This document shows positions 38,732-48,064 of a stretch of 64,000 nucleotides of DNA, piece after piece. The translations under genes were made by a program, and so were the position numbers. The DNA is from an uncultured Umboniibacter sp. GTDB lineage: Bacteria; Pseudomonadota; Gammaproteobacteria; Pseudomonadales; DSM-25080. The stretch's first letter is position 1. Each line of letters begins with the position of its first letter. The DNA lies in assembly GCF_947497555.1 (NCBI RefSeq), contig NZ_CANMGY010000008.1, positions 1 to 64,000 of the forward strand. Direction: 5' to 3'. The notes beneath the pieces were generated by a model that searched no databases, was not told the origin of the DNA, and saw only the letters and a list, made by a program, of their open reading frames with translations.

Positions 38732-40159
38732 TTACACTGTAATGATCTTCATATTGTTAGTTCCGCCCGGGCGATTAACGCTTCCATAGGTCAGAATGAA
38801 CTGTTCCCCCGGCTGAACCCAACCACGCTGATTCAGCGCATGGGTCACCATCTCAGCGCGAGTATCAGAGACCATTTCATCGGCACTAATAAGCACTGGA
38901 GTCACGTTACGTAACAGCGCTAGACGGTTGGCAACACGCTTGCGTCGACAGAATGCCACAATAGGTAACGCGCCCGTCACACGAGACATCAAGGATGCGG
39001 TGTGTCCAGATTCCGTCATATTAGCAACCACCTTGATGGTTCCCATATGACGAGCGGTGTACATGGCCGCATTCGCAATGGCCTCATCTACCTGGCCAGA
39101 GTCCTGTTGTAGGGCCTCATCGCGAACAGCCTGTGGTTCGTAGGCCTCCGTACCTTCGATAACCGCCGCCATGGCCGTAACGGTTTCTACCGGATAACGA
39201 CCCGCGGCAGTTTCGCCCGATAGCATTACCGCATCGGTACCATCTAATACTGCGTTAGCCACATCAAGGACTTCAGCACGCGTTGGCGCTGGTGCATCCA
39301 TCATCGACTCCATCATCTGAGTTGCTGTGATCACCGGAACGCCAAGTTTTCGAGACCGTTCAATGATCTTCTTCTGGGCACCCGGCAGTGCAGCATCGCC
39401 AATTTCTACGGCAAGATCACCGCGGGCAACCATCACGACATCTGAAGCGGAAATCACATCAGTCATTGCTTCGGGCGTAGCGACTACTTCAGCACGCTCA
39501 ATCTTAGCGACAATAAGCGCATTACCACCGGCCGCATTCATGCGTTGGCGGGCTTCCTCAAGATCTGCTCCCGTTCGCGGGAACGATACCGCAAGATAAT
39601 CAACATCTAGTGATGCGGCCAATTCAATGTCTGCATAATCCTTCTCGGTAAGTGCCGCCGCCGAAAGACCGCCGCCTTCTTTGTTGATACCTTTGTTATT
39701 TGAAAGCTTACCCGCTACCACGACTTCACACTTGAGTTCCGTAGTCAGCTTCTCCTTAACGATAAGAACAACTCGACCATCGTCTAACAGCAGGCGATCA
39801 CCCGGATCACAATCGGTAATTAAGGCTTCGTAATCTACCGCAACGGCATGCTTATCACCGGCGGTTTTATCCATATCGGTACGAAGCGAGAATTCGGCAC
39901 CTTCTTCCAGCACCACTGAACCTTCAGCGAAACGAGCGATACGAATCTTTGGCCCTTGTAAGTCACCTAAAATCGCTACGTGTACACCCAACTCTGCCGA
40001 CGCCTTGCGAACCTTCGTAACACGATCCTCATGATCTGCTGGATCGCCGTGAGAGAAGTTTAAACGCACTACGTTGGCACCGGCCGCAATGAGATCTTTT
40101 AACGTTTCGAAGTCTGTTGTTGCAGGGCCTAGCGTGGCTACAATTTTGGTATTTCGCAT
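38732..40159 (-). CDS. pyk: Pyruvate kinase
   Basis: The enzyme makes pyruvate and ATP from phosphoenolpyruvate in the last step of glycolysis/Entner-Doudoroff. The 475-residue protein has RNTKIVATLGPA at the N-terminus, VRLNFSHG, the active-site IVAKIERAEVV with its catalytic Lys (about 222), VMVARGDLAVEIG, and PVITATQMMESM. The C-terminal allosteric domain is complete. An AAGG site precedes the ATG. A HexR-like box lies 110 bp upstream. The length fits type II (PykA) enzymes, but the type cannot be settled by eye. Confidence 0.96.
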   Translation of the reverse strand: MRNTKIVATLGPATTDFETLKDLIAAGANVVRLNFSHGDPADHEDRVTKVRKASAELGVHVAILGDLQGPKIRIARFAEGSVVLEEGAEFSLRTDMDKTAGDKHAVAVDYEALITDCDPGDRLLLDDGRVVLIVKEKLTTELKCEVVVAGKLSNNKGINKEGGGLSAAALTEKDYADIELAASLDVDYLAVSFPRTGADLEEARQRMNAAGGNALIVAKIERAEVVATPEAMTDVISASDVVMVARGDLAVEIGDAALPGAQKKIIERSRKLGVPVITATQMMESMMDAPAPTRAEVLDVANAVLDGTDAVMLSGETAAGRYPVETVTAMAAVIEGTEAYEPQAVRDEALQQDSGQVDEAIANAAMYTARHMGTIKVVANMTESGHTASLMSRVTGALPIVAFCRRKRVANRLALLRNVTPVLISADEMVSDTRAEMVTHALNQRGWVQPGEQFILTYGSVNRPGGTNNMKIITV

Positions 40160-40594
40160 TAAGAAAGCCTTAAAAGTAATAAAATTACAGAGTATTTGAT
40201 TGAAAACACTAACAAAAATGCTATCTCTAGCATCTAAAGTGCTAAAACCACTTAATATTTGAATTCATTGTAATTTTTTTACAAGAAAAATAAAAGTAGT
40301 AAAGGAAATAAACAATTCAACGTATCTCATGACCTTATCAGTATCACTTTCCGCTAGTTTCAAGTATCGAGAATAGATCATTTGTGATGGCCGAAAATGT
40401 CGTAAGCCCGTCCACTCATCAAACAAGAAGATTTTTAACGATTTACCACAAGTGTGAACTGCGTCTCATTTGATATTCAGGGTCAAATAAATGATTGAAT
40501 ACGCAACTATAGACATCTAGATTTGATCACATTCCATTATTCGAACCCAAGAAGGCGATAGTTAAAAATCGCTAATTACAAGGAGAGAGAGTCC
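40160..40594. other. 435-bp AT-rich divergent region (pyk / flavin amine oxidase)
   Basis: No gene is visible. It holds the HexR-like box at 40269-40283 on the pyk side. The segment at about 40440-40560 probably carries the promoter of the Tat-exported oxidase. Confidence 0.6.
40269..40283. promoter_or_regulatory. HexR-like operator upstream of pyk
   Basis: TGTAATTTTTTTACA matches the HexR consensus TGTAAT-WWW-ATTACA at 14 of 15 positions, and symmetry extends by one more base pair outward. HexR is an RpiR-family, KDPG-responsive regulator that controls pyk, zwf, edd and gap in many gammaproteobacteria. The site is about 110 bp upstream of the pyk ATG. hexR itself is not in this window. Confidence 0.75.
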
Positions 40595-42271
40595 ATGAGA
40601 AAAATTAGTCGCAATCCCCTAGCTCGAATGCTTCAACGCGTTCATGCTGCGCATATCGAGGCTGAGCGGACCGGCAAAGACAGTTCAGATATCCTGGCAA
40701 AGGATAAGGAAGTTCAAGCACAACTTCATCAGCAGTCTACCGAACAGAGCGAAAGACGGAAATTTCTTCAACAAGCCGGTTTAGCGGCCGGTGCAGTCGC
40801 CGCGACTTCAGCGACTCCAGCGATGGCGAATGTGATCAATAACGGTAATCGCCCAAATAAGAAACAGCCAAAGATTGTCATTATCGGCGCCGGTGCAGCC
40901 GGTGTTCGTGCAGCCCATCGCCTGCGCCAATACAATATTGATGCTGATCTTTATGAGGGCAGCGAGCGCTTAGGTGGACGGATGTACTCTAGCTCTACCG
41001 CCTTTGATGGACGAGTTATTGAGTGGGGCGGCGAATTAGTTTCCACTGAACATACAGCGCTTCGTAATCTCTGCAACACGCTAAGCATCGGCTTGGAAGA
41101 CGTGAATAAACTTCCAGATGGAATGGAAGAGACTTACCTTATCAATGGTAAGTTGTACAACGAGCATGACCTAGATCGCGAATGGCAGGGTGGTCTTTAT
41201 GAGCTATTTAAGCGCGACCAGCAAGCAGCTCCGTGGCAGCCAACCTGGGACATCAACACCGCGGCTCACCAAAAATTCGACTGGATGAGTACCGAGCAAT
41301 ATCTGAACGATGCTGGCCTCAGCAGTAATCACTGGGCACATCAGTTAATGATGACCAACGTAGTTTCTGAGTATGGCCTGAAAGACGACTGTCCGGCACT
41401 CAACCTCATTTACACCTTAGGTTGGACCAACCGTGGCTCGGGCGGTCTTCCATTGGCGGGTACCGATGAACGCTTCCATATTGTGGGTGGTAATAACGCG
41501 GTCATTCAAAAGATGGCCGATCAGATTGGTCATGACCACATTCACACGGGCAAGAAACTTGTGGCGGTGAGTGGCGAAGCACAAGGCCCTTACTCACTGA
41601 CCTTTGAAGATGGCAGTGTCGTGAATTGTGATCGCCTTGTGATGGCACTTCCGACCTGGAAGAACCGTGACGTTGAATGGGATCCTCGTATTCTTGCAGG
41701 CATGCATCCAAAGCGTGTTGAGGCGCTACAGAACATTGCCGGTGGCGACAACGGTAAGATCCATGTTGAGTTTAACAGCAAGATCTTCAACCAAACACAA
41801 ACAATCAACGGCAAAGAAGTTCATCAGTCGGCAGTTTCTTACTCCGACCCTGACGAATTCGTAACCACCTGGGAGGGCAACCCCGCTAGCGATAGCGAAA
41901 AGGGTATCCTAGTTAACTATACCGGCGGTGTCCGCGGTAAAAACCTTGGCGGTAGCGAGTATTTCGGCACTGCAGGTAGTCAGGATGTGAATCGCGTGCT
42001 TAACGACTTCGAGCAAATCTGGCCGGGTGCACAAAATGCGTTCACAGGAAATGCGATTGTCTCGAACTGGTATGATTACCCGCTAGTGGGTGGTTCTTTC
42101 ACCTCTCCTCGCATTGGCCACTACACCTCTTGGTGGGGTGCGCTCTTCGAAGATGAAGGTAACTTGATGTTTGCCGGAGAAGGCACAGATCGTGAAACCT
42201 GGGGCTTCATGGAAGGTGGTATTATTTCTGGCGAGCGGGTGGCGAACTTTATCGCGCAAACCAACAAGTAA
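40595..42271 (+). CDS. Tat-exported flavin amine oxidase-like FAD oxidoreductase
   Basis: The 558-residue protein has a twin-arginine motif SERRKFLQ at about 51-58, followed by a hydrophobic Ala-rich stretch and APAMA-type cleavage near residue 79. A long polar leader (about 50 residues) precedes the twin arginines. The mature part opens with the FAD motif VIIGAGAAGVRAAHRL (about 95) and GGRMYSS, and ends with MFAGEGTDRETWGFMEGG, as in monoamine/polyamine oxidases. It probably oxidises an amine in the periplasm. AAGGAGAG precedes the ATG, and a bidirectional terminator follows. The substrate is unknown. Confidence 0.87.
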   Translation: MRKISRNPLARMLQRVHAAHIEAERTGKDSSDILAKDKEVQAQLHQQSTEQSERRKFLQQAGLAAGAVAATSATPAMANVINNGNRPNKKQPKIVIIGAGAAGVRAAHRLRQYNIDADLYEGSERLGGRMYSSSTAFDGRVIEWGGELVSTEHTALRNLCNTLSIGLEDVNKLPDGMEETYLINGKLYNEHDLDREWQGGLYELFKRDQQAAPWQPTWDINTAAHQKFDWMSTEQYLNDAGLSSNHWAHQLMMTNVVSEYGLKDDCPALNLIYTLGWTNRGSGGLPLAGTDERFHIVGGNNAVIQKMADQIGHDHIHTGKKLVAVSGEAQGPYSLTFEDGSVVNCDRLVMALPTWKNRDVEWDPRILAGMHPKRVEALQNIAGGDNGKIHVEFNSKIFNQTQTINGKEVHQSAVSYSDPDEFVTTWEGNPASDSEKGILVNYTGGVRGKNLGGSEYFGTAGSQDVNRVLNDFEQIWPGAQNAFTGNAIVSNWYDYPLVGGSFTSPRIGHYTSWWGALFEDEGNLMFAGEGTDRETWGFMEGGIISGERVANFIAQTNK

Positions 42272-42285
42272 TTATCCACTATACG

Positions 42286-42318
42286 TAAAAAGGGAAGGCT
42301 ATTAGCCTTCCCTTTTTT
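42286..42318. terminator. Bidirectional terminator (oxidase / tyrS)
   Basis: AAGGGAAGGCT pairs perfectly with AGCCTTCCCTT around ATT. Six T follow on the plus strand and five on the minus strand, so it serves both convergent genes. Confidence 0.92.
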
Positions 42319-42379
42319 GTTTCTGTAGCTCATTCAGCATCGGCGTTCATCGCCCAGTGCAAAGCAACTAGTTAATGCC

Positions 42380-43690
42380 TTAATCGGCAAGGACAAATAG
42401 ATGGTGCTTTTTCTTACCTAACTTCACCATCAGGAACTTACCGTGCAATGCCGCTTCACGGTTAAGCACCGACGCAGGCTCGCCGTTCGCACTCTGCTCC
42501 ACCGCTACACCGTTCACGATCACCGCCGCGCGACCCAGCGCATCCTTAACCTGCTTACCTGAATTCGCCATTCCTGCATCAACCAGCAACGCAATCAGAC
42601 TTTGATCTGCAAAGCTTGCAGCCGTCAACTCAGACGACGGTAAGCCATCTTGGCTTAGCTGCTCGAAATCCGAGGCATCAAGACTGCTTAAGTCACCGCT
42701 GAAGAGTGCCTCAGTAATACGGAGCGCCGCTTCTAAGGCATCTTCGCCATGAACTAACTTAGTCACTTCACGCGCCAACACTGATTGCGCCTCAGGACGT
42801 CCCTGGCGAGCCTGATCTTCCGCTTCAATCGCGTCAATATCGGCAACACTCAAGAACGTGAAGTACTTGAGGAACTTATAGACGTCCGCATCCGCAGTAT
42901 TCAACCAAAATTGGTAGAACGCATAGGGTGAAGTCTTCTTAGCATCTAGCCAAATAGTACCCGACTCGGTCTTACCAAATTTAGTACCATCTGACTTGGT
43001 GACTAACGGTAGAGTTAGGCCAAACACTGAGCCGCGGTGCATTCGGCGAGTTAGATCAATGCCACCAGTAATGTTGCCCCACTGATCGGAACCGCCAATT
43101 TGCAGCGTGCAATCGTGACGCTGGTATAGTTCTGCAAAATCAAAGGATTGGAGTAACATGTAGGTAAATTCGGTAAATGAAATACCTGAGCCTTCTCGCT
43201 CGATGCGCTGCTTTACCGACTCTTTGTTAATCATGTTGTTGACTGAAAAGTGCTTACCCACATCTCGGAGAAAATCCAAAACGTTAAGGTCCTTGGTCCA
43301 ATCAAGATTATTCACGACTAGCGCTGCTTTATCACCGGCGTCAAAATCAATAAATTGAGAAACCTGAGCTTTGAGTCTATCAACCCATTGAGAGACAACG
43401 TCTGCGGTGTTAAGTTGACGTTCCTGAGCTTTGAAGCTTGGATCGCCAATTAGACCCGTGGCGCCACCAACTAGTGCAATAGGTTTATGACCGGCTTCTT
43501 GGAAGCGCTTCAATGTTAACAGCGGTACTAAGCTACCAATATGTAGTGAGTCTGCTGTTGGATCAAAGCCACAATACAGCGCGCGCGTCCCAGTGCTAAG
43601 ATGTTCATGCAGGGCGTCGTCGCCGGTCATCTGATTAAGGAGACCGCGAGCTGCTAAATCGGCTAAGAGAGCATTTGTTGGATTTGACAT
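42380..43690 (-). CDS. tyrS: Tyrosyl-tRNA synthetase
   Basis: It charges tRNA-Tyr with tyrosine. The 436-residue protein has the class I motif HIGS in [13 protein letters not shown] (about 42-54), the tyrosine-site [10 protein letters not shown], the KMSKS-equivalent KFGKT (about 239), and a C-terminal S4 RNA-binding domain from about residue 360 ([15 protein letters not shown]). All are intact. It is divergent from the M23 peptidase gene, the common order in Pseudomonas relatives. Confidence 0.97.
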   Translation of the reverse strand: MSNPTNALLADLAARGLLNQMTGDDALHEHLSTGTRALYCGFDPTADSLHIGSLVPLLTLKRFQEAGHKPIALVGGATGLIGDPSFKAQERQLNTADVVSQWVDRLKAQVSQFIDFDAGDKAALVVNNLDWTKDLNVLDFLRDVGKHFSVNNMINKESVKQRIEREGSGISFTEFTYMLLQSFDFAELYQRHDCTLQIGGSDQWGNITGGIDLTRRMHRGSVFGLTLPLVTKSDGTKFGKTESGTIWLDAKKTSPYAFYQFWLNTADADVYKFLKYFTFLSVADIDAIEAEDQARQGRPEAQSVLAREVTKLVHGEDALEAALRITEALFSGDLSSLDASDFEQLSQDGLPSSELTAASFADQSLIALLVDAGMANSGKQVKDALGRAAVIVNGVAVEQSANGEPASVLNREAALHGKFLMVKLGKKKHHLFVLAD

Positions 43691-43824
43691 GGGGATTGTG
43701 TTACCTAATCGTTCAATTTCAAGCTTGCAAACATACCGTATGTGTATTTAATTACAACCCATTACTAGGGTTACACGCTAAGTTTTGATATAAACGGTTA
43801 GAAAAAGATGTATCTGAGGCAAAC

Positions 43825-45345
43825 ATGACTAACAAGAAGCGCCGTCCGCAGGCTGTTCGCAATAAACAACGTACCAAAGCAAGCCACAATGGTCCGTCAC
43901 TTCTTGCGCGCGCGAAGCACGCTTTCACCACGATTTATTGGCAGCGTATCCAAGCAGCTTACCGTCTTGACCCAAAGCGATTTTGGATTATCTTCAGTTG
44001 CTTAGTGGTTGTGGGACTACTGTTTAACTGGCCTAGTTCGCCACCGAATGAAGATGATGCCGAATCCATGCGTACCATTGTTATACAGCCGGGTTCAGCT
44101 AATGGCGAATCACCCGCTGGCCGCGATAATGATGAAGGCGACTCGCTCTCCGAGAACCTTGCAGGCGCTGCGCAGCACCATGGCGATACCCACGACGGTA
44201 CAGCTAGCTCCCCGAAAACCGAGCCTGAGCCCGATTTATGGCAGCGGTTTGCCGTTGAAGAGGGCGACAATCTCTCCAAACTCTTTTACCGAGCAAATCT
44301 CTCCGATCGGGATGTTTACCTATTCACAAATCAAGGTGGCGAGATCGATCAGTTTACCGATCTAAACGTAGGTCAAGAACTCTGGTTCGACATTCAAGAT
44401 GGTCAGGTCATCCAACTCAAACTGGTATATGACCAGTTAAATTACCTAATGGCCACCGTCAGCCCGTCCGATATAGAAAGCTATGATGTTGAGCTCGTTA
44501 CCCTTCAGCCCGATATTCGTTACGAGACCGCCAGCGCAACCATCAATGATTCACTATTCCTCGCAGCAACGCGGGTAGGAATATCTGATCGACTCACTAT
44601 GGAGCTGGCCAACATTTTCGGTTGGGATATCGATTTCGCACTGGATATCCGGGAGAACGACCAGTTCAAAGTCGTCTACGAGAAGCTCTATCTGAATGAT
44701 GAGTTCATTGGCGATGGCGATATTGTGGCGGCAAGTTTTGATAATCGTAGTCGCCACCTGCAGGCGGTGCGCTATACGGATACTGATGGTGATACGGCCT
44801 ATCACGCGCCGGATGGCCGCAGCATGCGCAAGGCGTTCCTGCGGACACCGGTCGATTTTCGCCGGATTAGTTCGCATTTCAACCTAAGTCGCCGCCATCC
44901 CATATTACATACTATCCGAGCACACAAGGGCGTGGACTATGCTGCCAATAGTGGCACACCTATTCGCGCTGCCGGTGACGGCCGCGTTACCTTTGCCGGA
45001 GTAAAAGGCGGCTGGGGTAATGTGATTATTATTCAGCATGGCGAGACCTACAAAACGCTTTACGCCCACCAACGCCGCTTTGCGCGAGGTATTCGCGAGG
45101 GTTCGCGTGTGCGCCAGGGACAGGTGATTGGCTATGTAGGCATGTCAGGGTTGGCCAGCGGGCCTCATCTGCACTACGAATTCTATGTCAATGGCGTGGT
45201 CCGTAATCCCGTCACGGTTGATTTACCTGAAGCCGAACCCATTAGTGCCGATGAATTTGAACGTTTCAGATTACAAACGGCTGGCTTACTCGCGATGCTT
45301 CAGGATGGTGCTTCGGCTGAGCCACAGGTTGCGGTAGCTCAGTGA
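43825..45345 (+). CDS. M23-family peptidoglycan DD-metalloendopeptidase (MepM-like)
   Basis: The 506-residue protein is anchored by one N-terminal membrane segment (about 53-68, RFWIIFSCLVVVGLLF). A low-complexity linker, then an OapA/LysM-like domain (about 145-200) and a middle domain precede the M23 lysostaphin fold with RAHKGVDYAA (zinc His and Asp, about 366) and GPHLHYEFYVNG (HxH, about 447). It would cut peptidoglycan cross-links to allow growth. Its stop codon overlaps the GTG start of anmK, so cutting and recycling of wall material are co-expressed. The start has a TGAGG site. Confidence 0.93.
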   Translation: MTNKKRRPQAVRNKQRTKASHNGPSLLARAKHAFTTIYWQRIQAAYRLDPKRFWIIFSCLVVVGLLFNWPSSPPNEDDAESMRTIVIQPGSANGESPAGRDNDEGDSLSENLAGAAQHHGDTHDGTASSPKTEPEPDLWQRFAVEEGDNLSKLFYRANLSDRDVYLFTNQGGEIDQFTDLNVGQELWFDIQDGQVIQLKLVYDQLNYLMATVSPSDIESYDVELVTLQPDIRYETASATINDSLFLAATRVGISDRLTMELANIFGWDIDFALDIRENDQFKVVYEKLYLNDEFIGDGDIVAASFDNRSRHLQAVRYTDTDGDTAYHAPDGRSMRKAFLRTPVDFRRISSHFNLSRRHPILHTIRAHKGVDYAANSGTPIRAAGDGRVTFAGVKGGWGNVIIIQHGETYKTLYAHQRRFARGIREGSRVRQGQVIGYVGMSGLASGPHLHYEFYVNGVVRNPVTVDLPEAEPISADEFERFRLQTAGLLAMLQDGASAEPQVAVAQ

Positions 45346-46448
45346 AGCGCTTCATTGGGCTCATGTCAGGCACTAGCCTGGATGGACTCGATGTGGTCTG
45401 CGCCACTTTCGAAGAGCCCTCATCCTGGGCGATCGAAGGCGCTCGCACGTTCACATTTCCGTCAGCCTTAGTGACGAGGCTTTCGGCCTTAGCAAAGGCT
45501 CAGGACAATAACCTTGAATCTATGGCGCAAGTAGCCATCCATTGGAGCAACTTTGCCGCCGGGTGTATTGATCAATTACTCAGCGAAATGCAGCTCTCGG
45601 CGAGAGACATAACCGCCATTGGCAGTCACGGACAAACCATTCGTCACTGCCCGAATGCGGATACCCCATTTAGCGTCCAAATAGGCTGCCCGAGTACCCT
45701 ATCAGAATTAACTCATATCACCGTAGTCGCTGATTTCAGAAGCCGGGATATTGCCGCCAAGGGCCAGGGTGCTCCGCTAGTGCCGGCATTCCATGGTGAG
45801 TTATTCGCAGGTAATAGCTGGTTAACACTAAACCTTGGTGGCATCGCCAATATCGCCTATCGAAACCGCGGCGGTGAGCTAATGGGTTATGATACCGGCC
45901 CGGCCAATATCCTCATAAATCATCTCTGCCAGCGGGACTTTAATTGTGACTATGATCTCAATGGTGACATTGCCCAACGGGGATCAGTTCAAGCTGCGGC
46001 ACTCAGCAATATGCTCAGCGACCCATTCTTTCAGCAGACAGCCCCCAAAAGCACCGGTCCAGAGTATTTCAACCTAGCTTGGTTCGACGCCCATTGCGGT
46101 AAAATAAGCCCCGAAGATGCCGTCGCAACGGCCACCGAATTAACCGCACAGAGCATCGCCAGAGAAATAGTAGCGCAAGCTGAAATTCAAGATATTTGGG
46201 TATTTGGTGGTGGCGTGAAAAACGTAACATTGATGAACAGTTTGCAGCGGGCACTGATTAGCATGGGCTGTACTGCTGTCATCCGTGATACGCAGCAAAT
46301 AGACATTGACCCAGACTTCATGGAAGCACTAGTTTTTGCGTGGTTGGCCGAACGGTGCCTCGATTACTTACCCGGCAACTGTCCGAGTGTTACCGGCGCT
46401 GAAAGAGCCGTTATTCTGGGTGGTATCTACCCGGTCTCCCAGGGCTAA
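45342..46448 (+). CDS. anmK: Anhydro-N-acetylmuramic acid kinase
   Basis: AnmK opens and phosphorylates anhydro-MurNAc to MurNAc-6-P for peptidoglycan recycling. The 368-residue protein has IGLMSGTSLDGLDV at the N-terminus, GSHGQTIRH (about 93), LNLGGIANIAY, YDTGPANILI and FGGGVKNVTLM, all of the ASKHA kinase type. The start is GTG at 45342, overlapping the upstream stop by four bases (GTGA). A recycled MurNAc-6-P etherase gene (murQ) is not adjacent. Confidence 0.95.
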   Translation: MKRFIGLMSGTSLDGLDVVCATFEEPSSWAIEGARTFTFPSALVTRLSALAKAQDNNLESMAQVAIHWSNFAAGCIDQLLSEMQLSARDITAIGSHGQTIRHCPNADTPFSVQIGCPSTLSELTHITVVADFRSRDIAAKGQGAPLVPAFHGELFAGNSWLTLNLGGIANIAYRNRGGELMGYDTGPANILINHLCQRDFNCDYDLNGDIAQRGSVQAAALSNMLSDPFFQQTAPKSTGPEYFNLAWFDAHCGKISPEDAVATATELTAQSIAREIVAQAEIQDIWVFGGGVKNVTLMNSLQRALISMGCTAVIRDTQQIDIDPDFMEALVFAWLAERCLDYLPGNCPSVTGAERAVILGGIYPVSQG

Positions 46449-46497
46449 CTTGCGCTGAAATGGCTTGGACGGGACTGCGCCGCGCTGACTAAACGCC

Positions 46498-46851
46498 TCA
46501 GATCGAGAAGCTTGCACCACAGCCGCAGGTCGCGGTTGCCAATGGATTATTTACGGTGAAACGCGACCCTTGAAGCCCCTCTTCATAGTCAACAATCGAG
46601 CCGACCAAGTAGGGGTAAGACATAGCATCTAAGACCACGGTGACACCACCCACTTCAATAGGCGTGTCATCCTCTTCCACGGCTTCATCAAAGGAAAAGC
46701 CATATTGGAAACCGGAGCAACCTCCACCCGTTACGAAAACCCGTAGTTTTAAATCGGGATTACCCTCTTCTTCAACAAGCTCACGCACTTTAGCAACGGT
46801 GTTATCCGTAACAATGAGTGGTGTGGGTTCAAAGGTTTCAGCAACAGACAT
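46498..46851 (-). CDS. erpA: Iron-sulfur cluster insertion protein ErpA
   Basis: ErpA is an A-type carrier that delivers Fe-S clusters to target enzymes. The 117-residue protein has the three conserved Cys: [13 protein letters not shown] (about 45) and CGCGASF at the C-terminus (about 109 and 111). The N-terminal extension before [11 protein letters not shown] is a little longer than the IscA type and fits ErpA. It is transcribed opposite to anmK and lies 68 bp downstream of the bactofilin gene. Confidence 0.95.
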   Translation of the reverse strand: MSVAETFEPTPLIVTDNTVAKVRELVEEEGNPDLKLRVFVTGGGCSGFQYGFSFDEAVEEDDTPIEVGGVTVVLDAMSYPYLVGSIVDYEEGLQGSRFTVNNPLATATCGCGASFSI

Positions 46852-46919
46852 ACATCGTCTCTCAACAGGTTTCTGGGACGGCGATTATGGACATAACCTA
46901 GTATTTTAGTCAACTAAGT

Positions 46920-47345
46920 TTATTCCGCTATCGTGTCGTCCTTTTCGGCGTCATCGTTACCCTTTGCAGCAGGAGCAGGAAGCTGTCCTTGGTGCTCTTC
47001 GTGAATAAGTGCGCCGTTAATTTGAGCGCCACCTAGCATTTCGAGCATACGGTAGCGCACGTCACCTTCGATGCGAGCGTCCGGAGCGAGCTCTACGCGA
47101 ATCGAAGCATAAACATCACCACGTACTTGACCGTTAATCATCACTTCCGGTGCGGTGATATCACCCACCACTTCAGCGCCTTGGACAATCATTACGGAAG
47201 CGTTATCAGCATTCGTGGCACGAAGACTGCCCTTCACCTTCCCTTCAATTTGTACTGCCCCTGAAAATTCGATATCACCCTTAATCTCAGTCCCCTGCGC
47301 AATTAAGGTAATGTGCGATGCAGTTTTTTGTTTTCTCATTCTCAT
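46920..47345 (-). CDS. Bactofilin-family polymer-forming protein
   Basis: The 141-residue protein has the central beta-helix (DUF583) of bactofilins, with repeats such as GTEIKGDIEFSGAVQIEGKVKGS and ELAPDARIEGDVRY. Bactofilins self-assemble into filaments on the inner membrane and organise wall enzymes or polarity. The short basic N-terminus MRMRKQK and acidic C-terminal tail are usual. It follows a membrane coiled-coil protein by four bases, so the two likely form a complex. GAGGAAT precedes the ATG. Confidence 0.92.
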   Translation of the reverse strand: MRMRKQKTASHITLIAQGTEIKGDIEFSGAVQIEGKVKGSLRATNADNASVMIVQGAEVVGDITAPEVMINGQVRGDVYASIRVELAPDARIEGDVRYRMLEMLGGAQINGALIHEEHQGQLPAPAAKGNDDAEKDDTIAE

Positions 47346-47349
47346 TATT

Positions 47350-48054
47350 TTATTCCTCGATGACTACAGGCCATTCAACGGAGAGCAATTTTGGCTCTTC
47401 GCCGCGGACCATCAAGCTTAATTCTACTTCTGTCGCTACCATACCATCTGGTAGCTGAATTTCCGTGATATATCGTTGAAAATATCGAAAACTCAGGTTA
47501 ACCCTACCAATCTCGGCTCGTTCATAAAGCCCCGCTTCGTTACGGGTCACTAGATGAGCGACCAGCTCGCCGCGAACCACTTGATGCTGAGTGGCAACTT
47601 GGTGGACCATCGCCGATAACGTCCAAGAGCCATTGAGCGCTGGCCTGAGTTCGGTGTTACCAAAGCTTACTCCAGCGTTGCTACTGGAATCCATTAGACT
47701 GCGATAATAATTGACCAATTGCGATAACTCAGCAACCTCAGCCTGCAGTTTAACCATCTCATCGCGAGATTGCTGATTGGCGGACTCAGCCACCGATCGG
47801 GCTAAACCCGCTGCGGCAGCTCGCTCCTGAGCAACCTGCAACTTAGCGCTTTGCTGTTCCACGGTCATGACTAAATCAGTTTCTCGCTGTTCAGACATTC
47901 TCAACTCGGCGCCCGCAGACTGGTATCCGATCACGAAGGCGAGCATCAAACAGGCCGAGATAATGACTAAGTAAACAAGATATCGACTCACTTCGACTTT
48001 TAGAGAGCGCGCCGCAACTAATGGTTTGAATGGTTTTCTATTACGTTTAATCAC
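47350..48054 (-). CDS. DUF6776-like single-pass membrane protein with coiled coil
   Basis: The roughly 234-residue protein has a basic N-terminus, one membrane segment (RYLVYLVIISACLMLAFVIG), a coiled coil of about 75 residues (heptads of Gln, Ala, Leu up to LVNYYRSLM) and a C-terminal beta-rich periplasmic domain with RYFQRYITEIQLPDG. The function is not established. I place the start at GTG 48054 because the longer frame (ATG 48099) would overlap the argC end by 35 bases; TTG or that ATG are alternatives. Its gene is four bases upstream of the bactofilin gene, a wall-associated pairing. Confidence 0.75.
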   Translation of the reverse strand: MIKRNRKPFKPLVAARSLKVEVSRYLVYLVIISACLMLAFVIGYQSAGAELRMSEQRETDLVMTVEQQSAKLQVAQERAAAAGLARSVAESANQQSRDEMVKLQAEVAELSQLVNYYRSLMDSSSNAGVSFGNTELRPALNGSWTLSAMVHQVATQHQVVRGELVAHLVTRNEAGLYERAEIGRVNLSFRYFQRYITEIQLPDGMVATEVELSLMVRGEEPKLLSVEWPVVIEE

Positions 48055-48064
48055 TTGATTCAGC

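Noticed and set aside
44554-44877. 107-codon minus-strand frame inside the M23 peptidase gene
   Set aside because: It lies wholly inside a conserved gene and has no family features.
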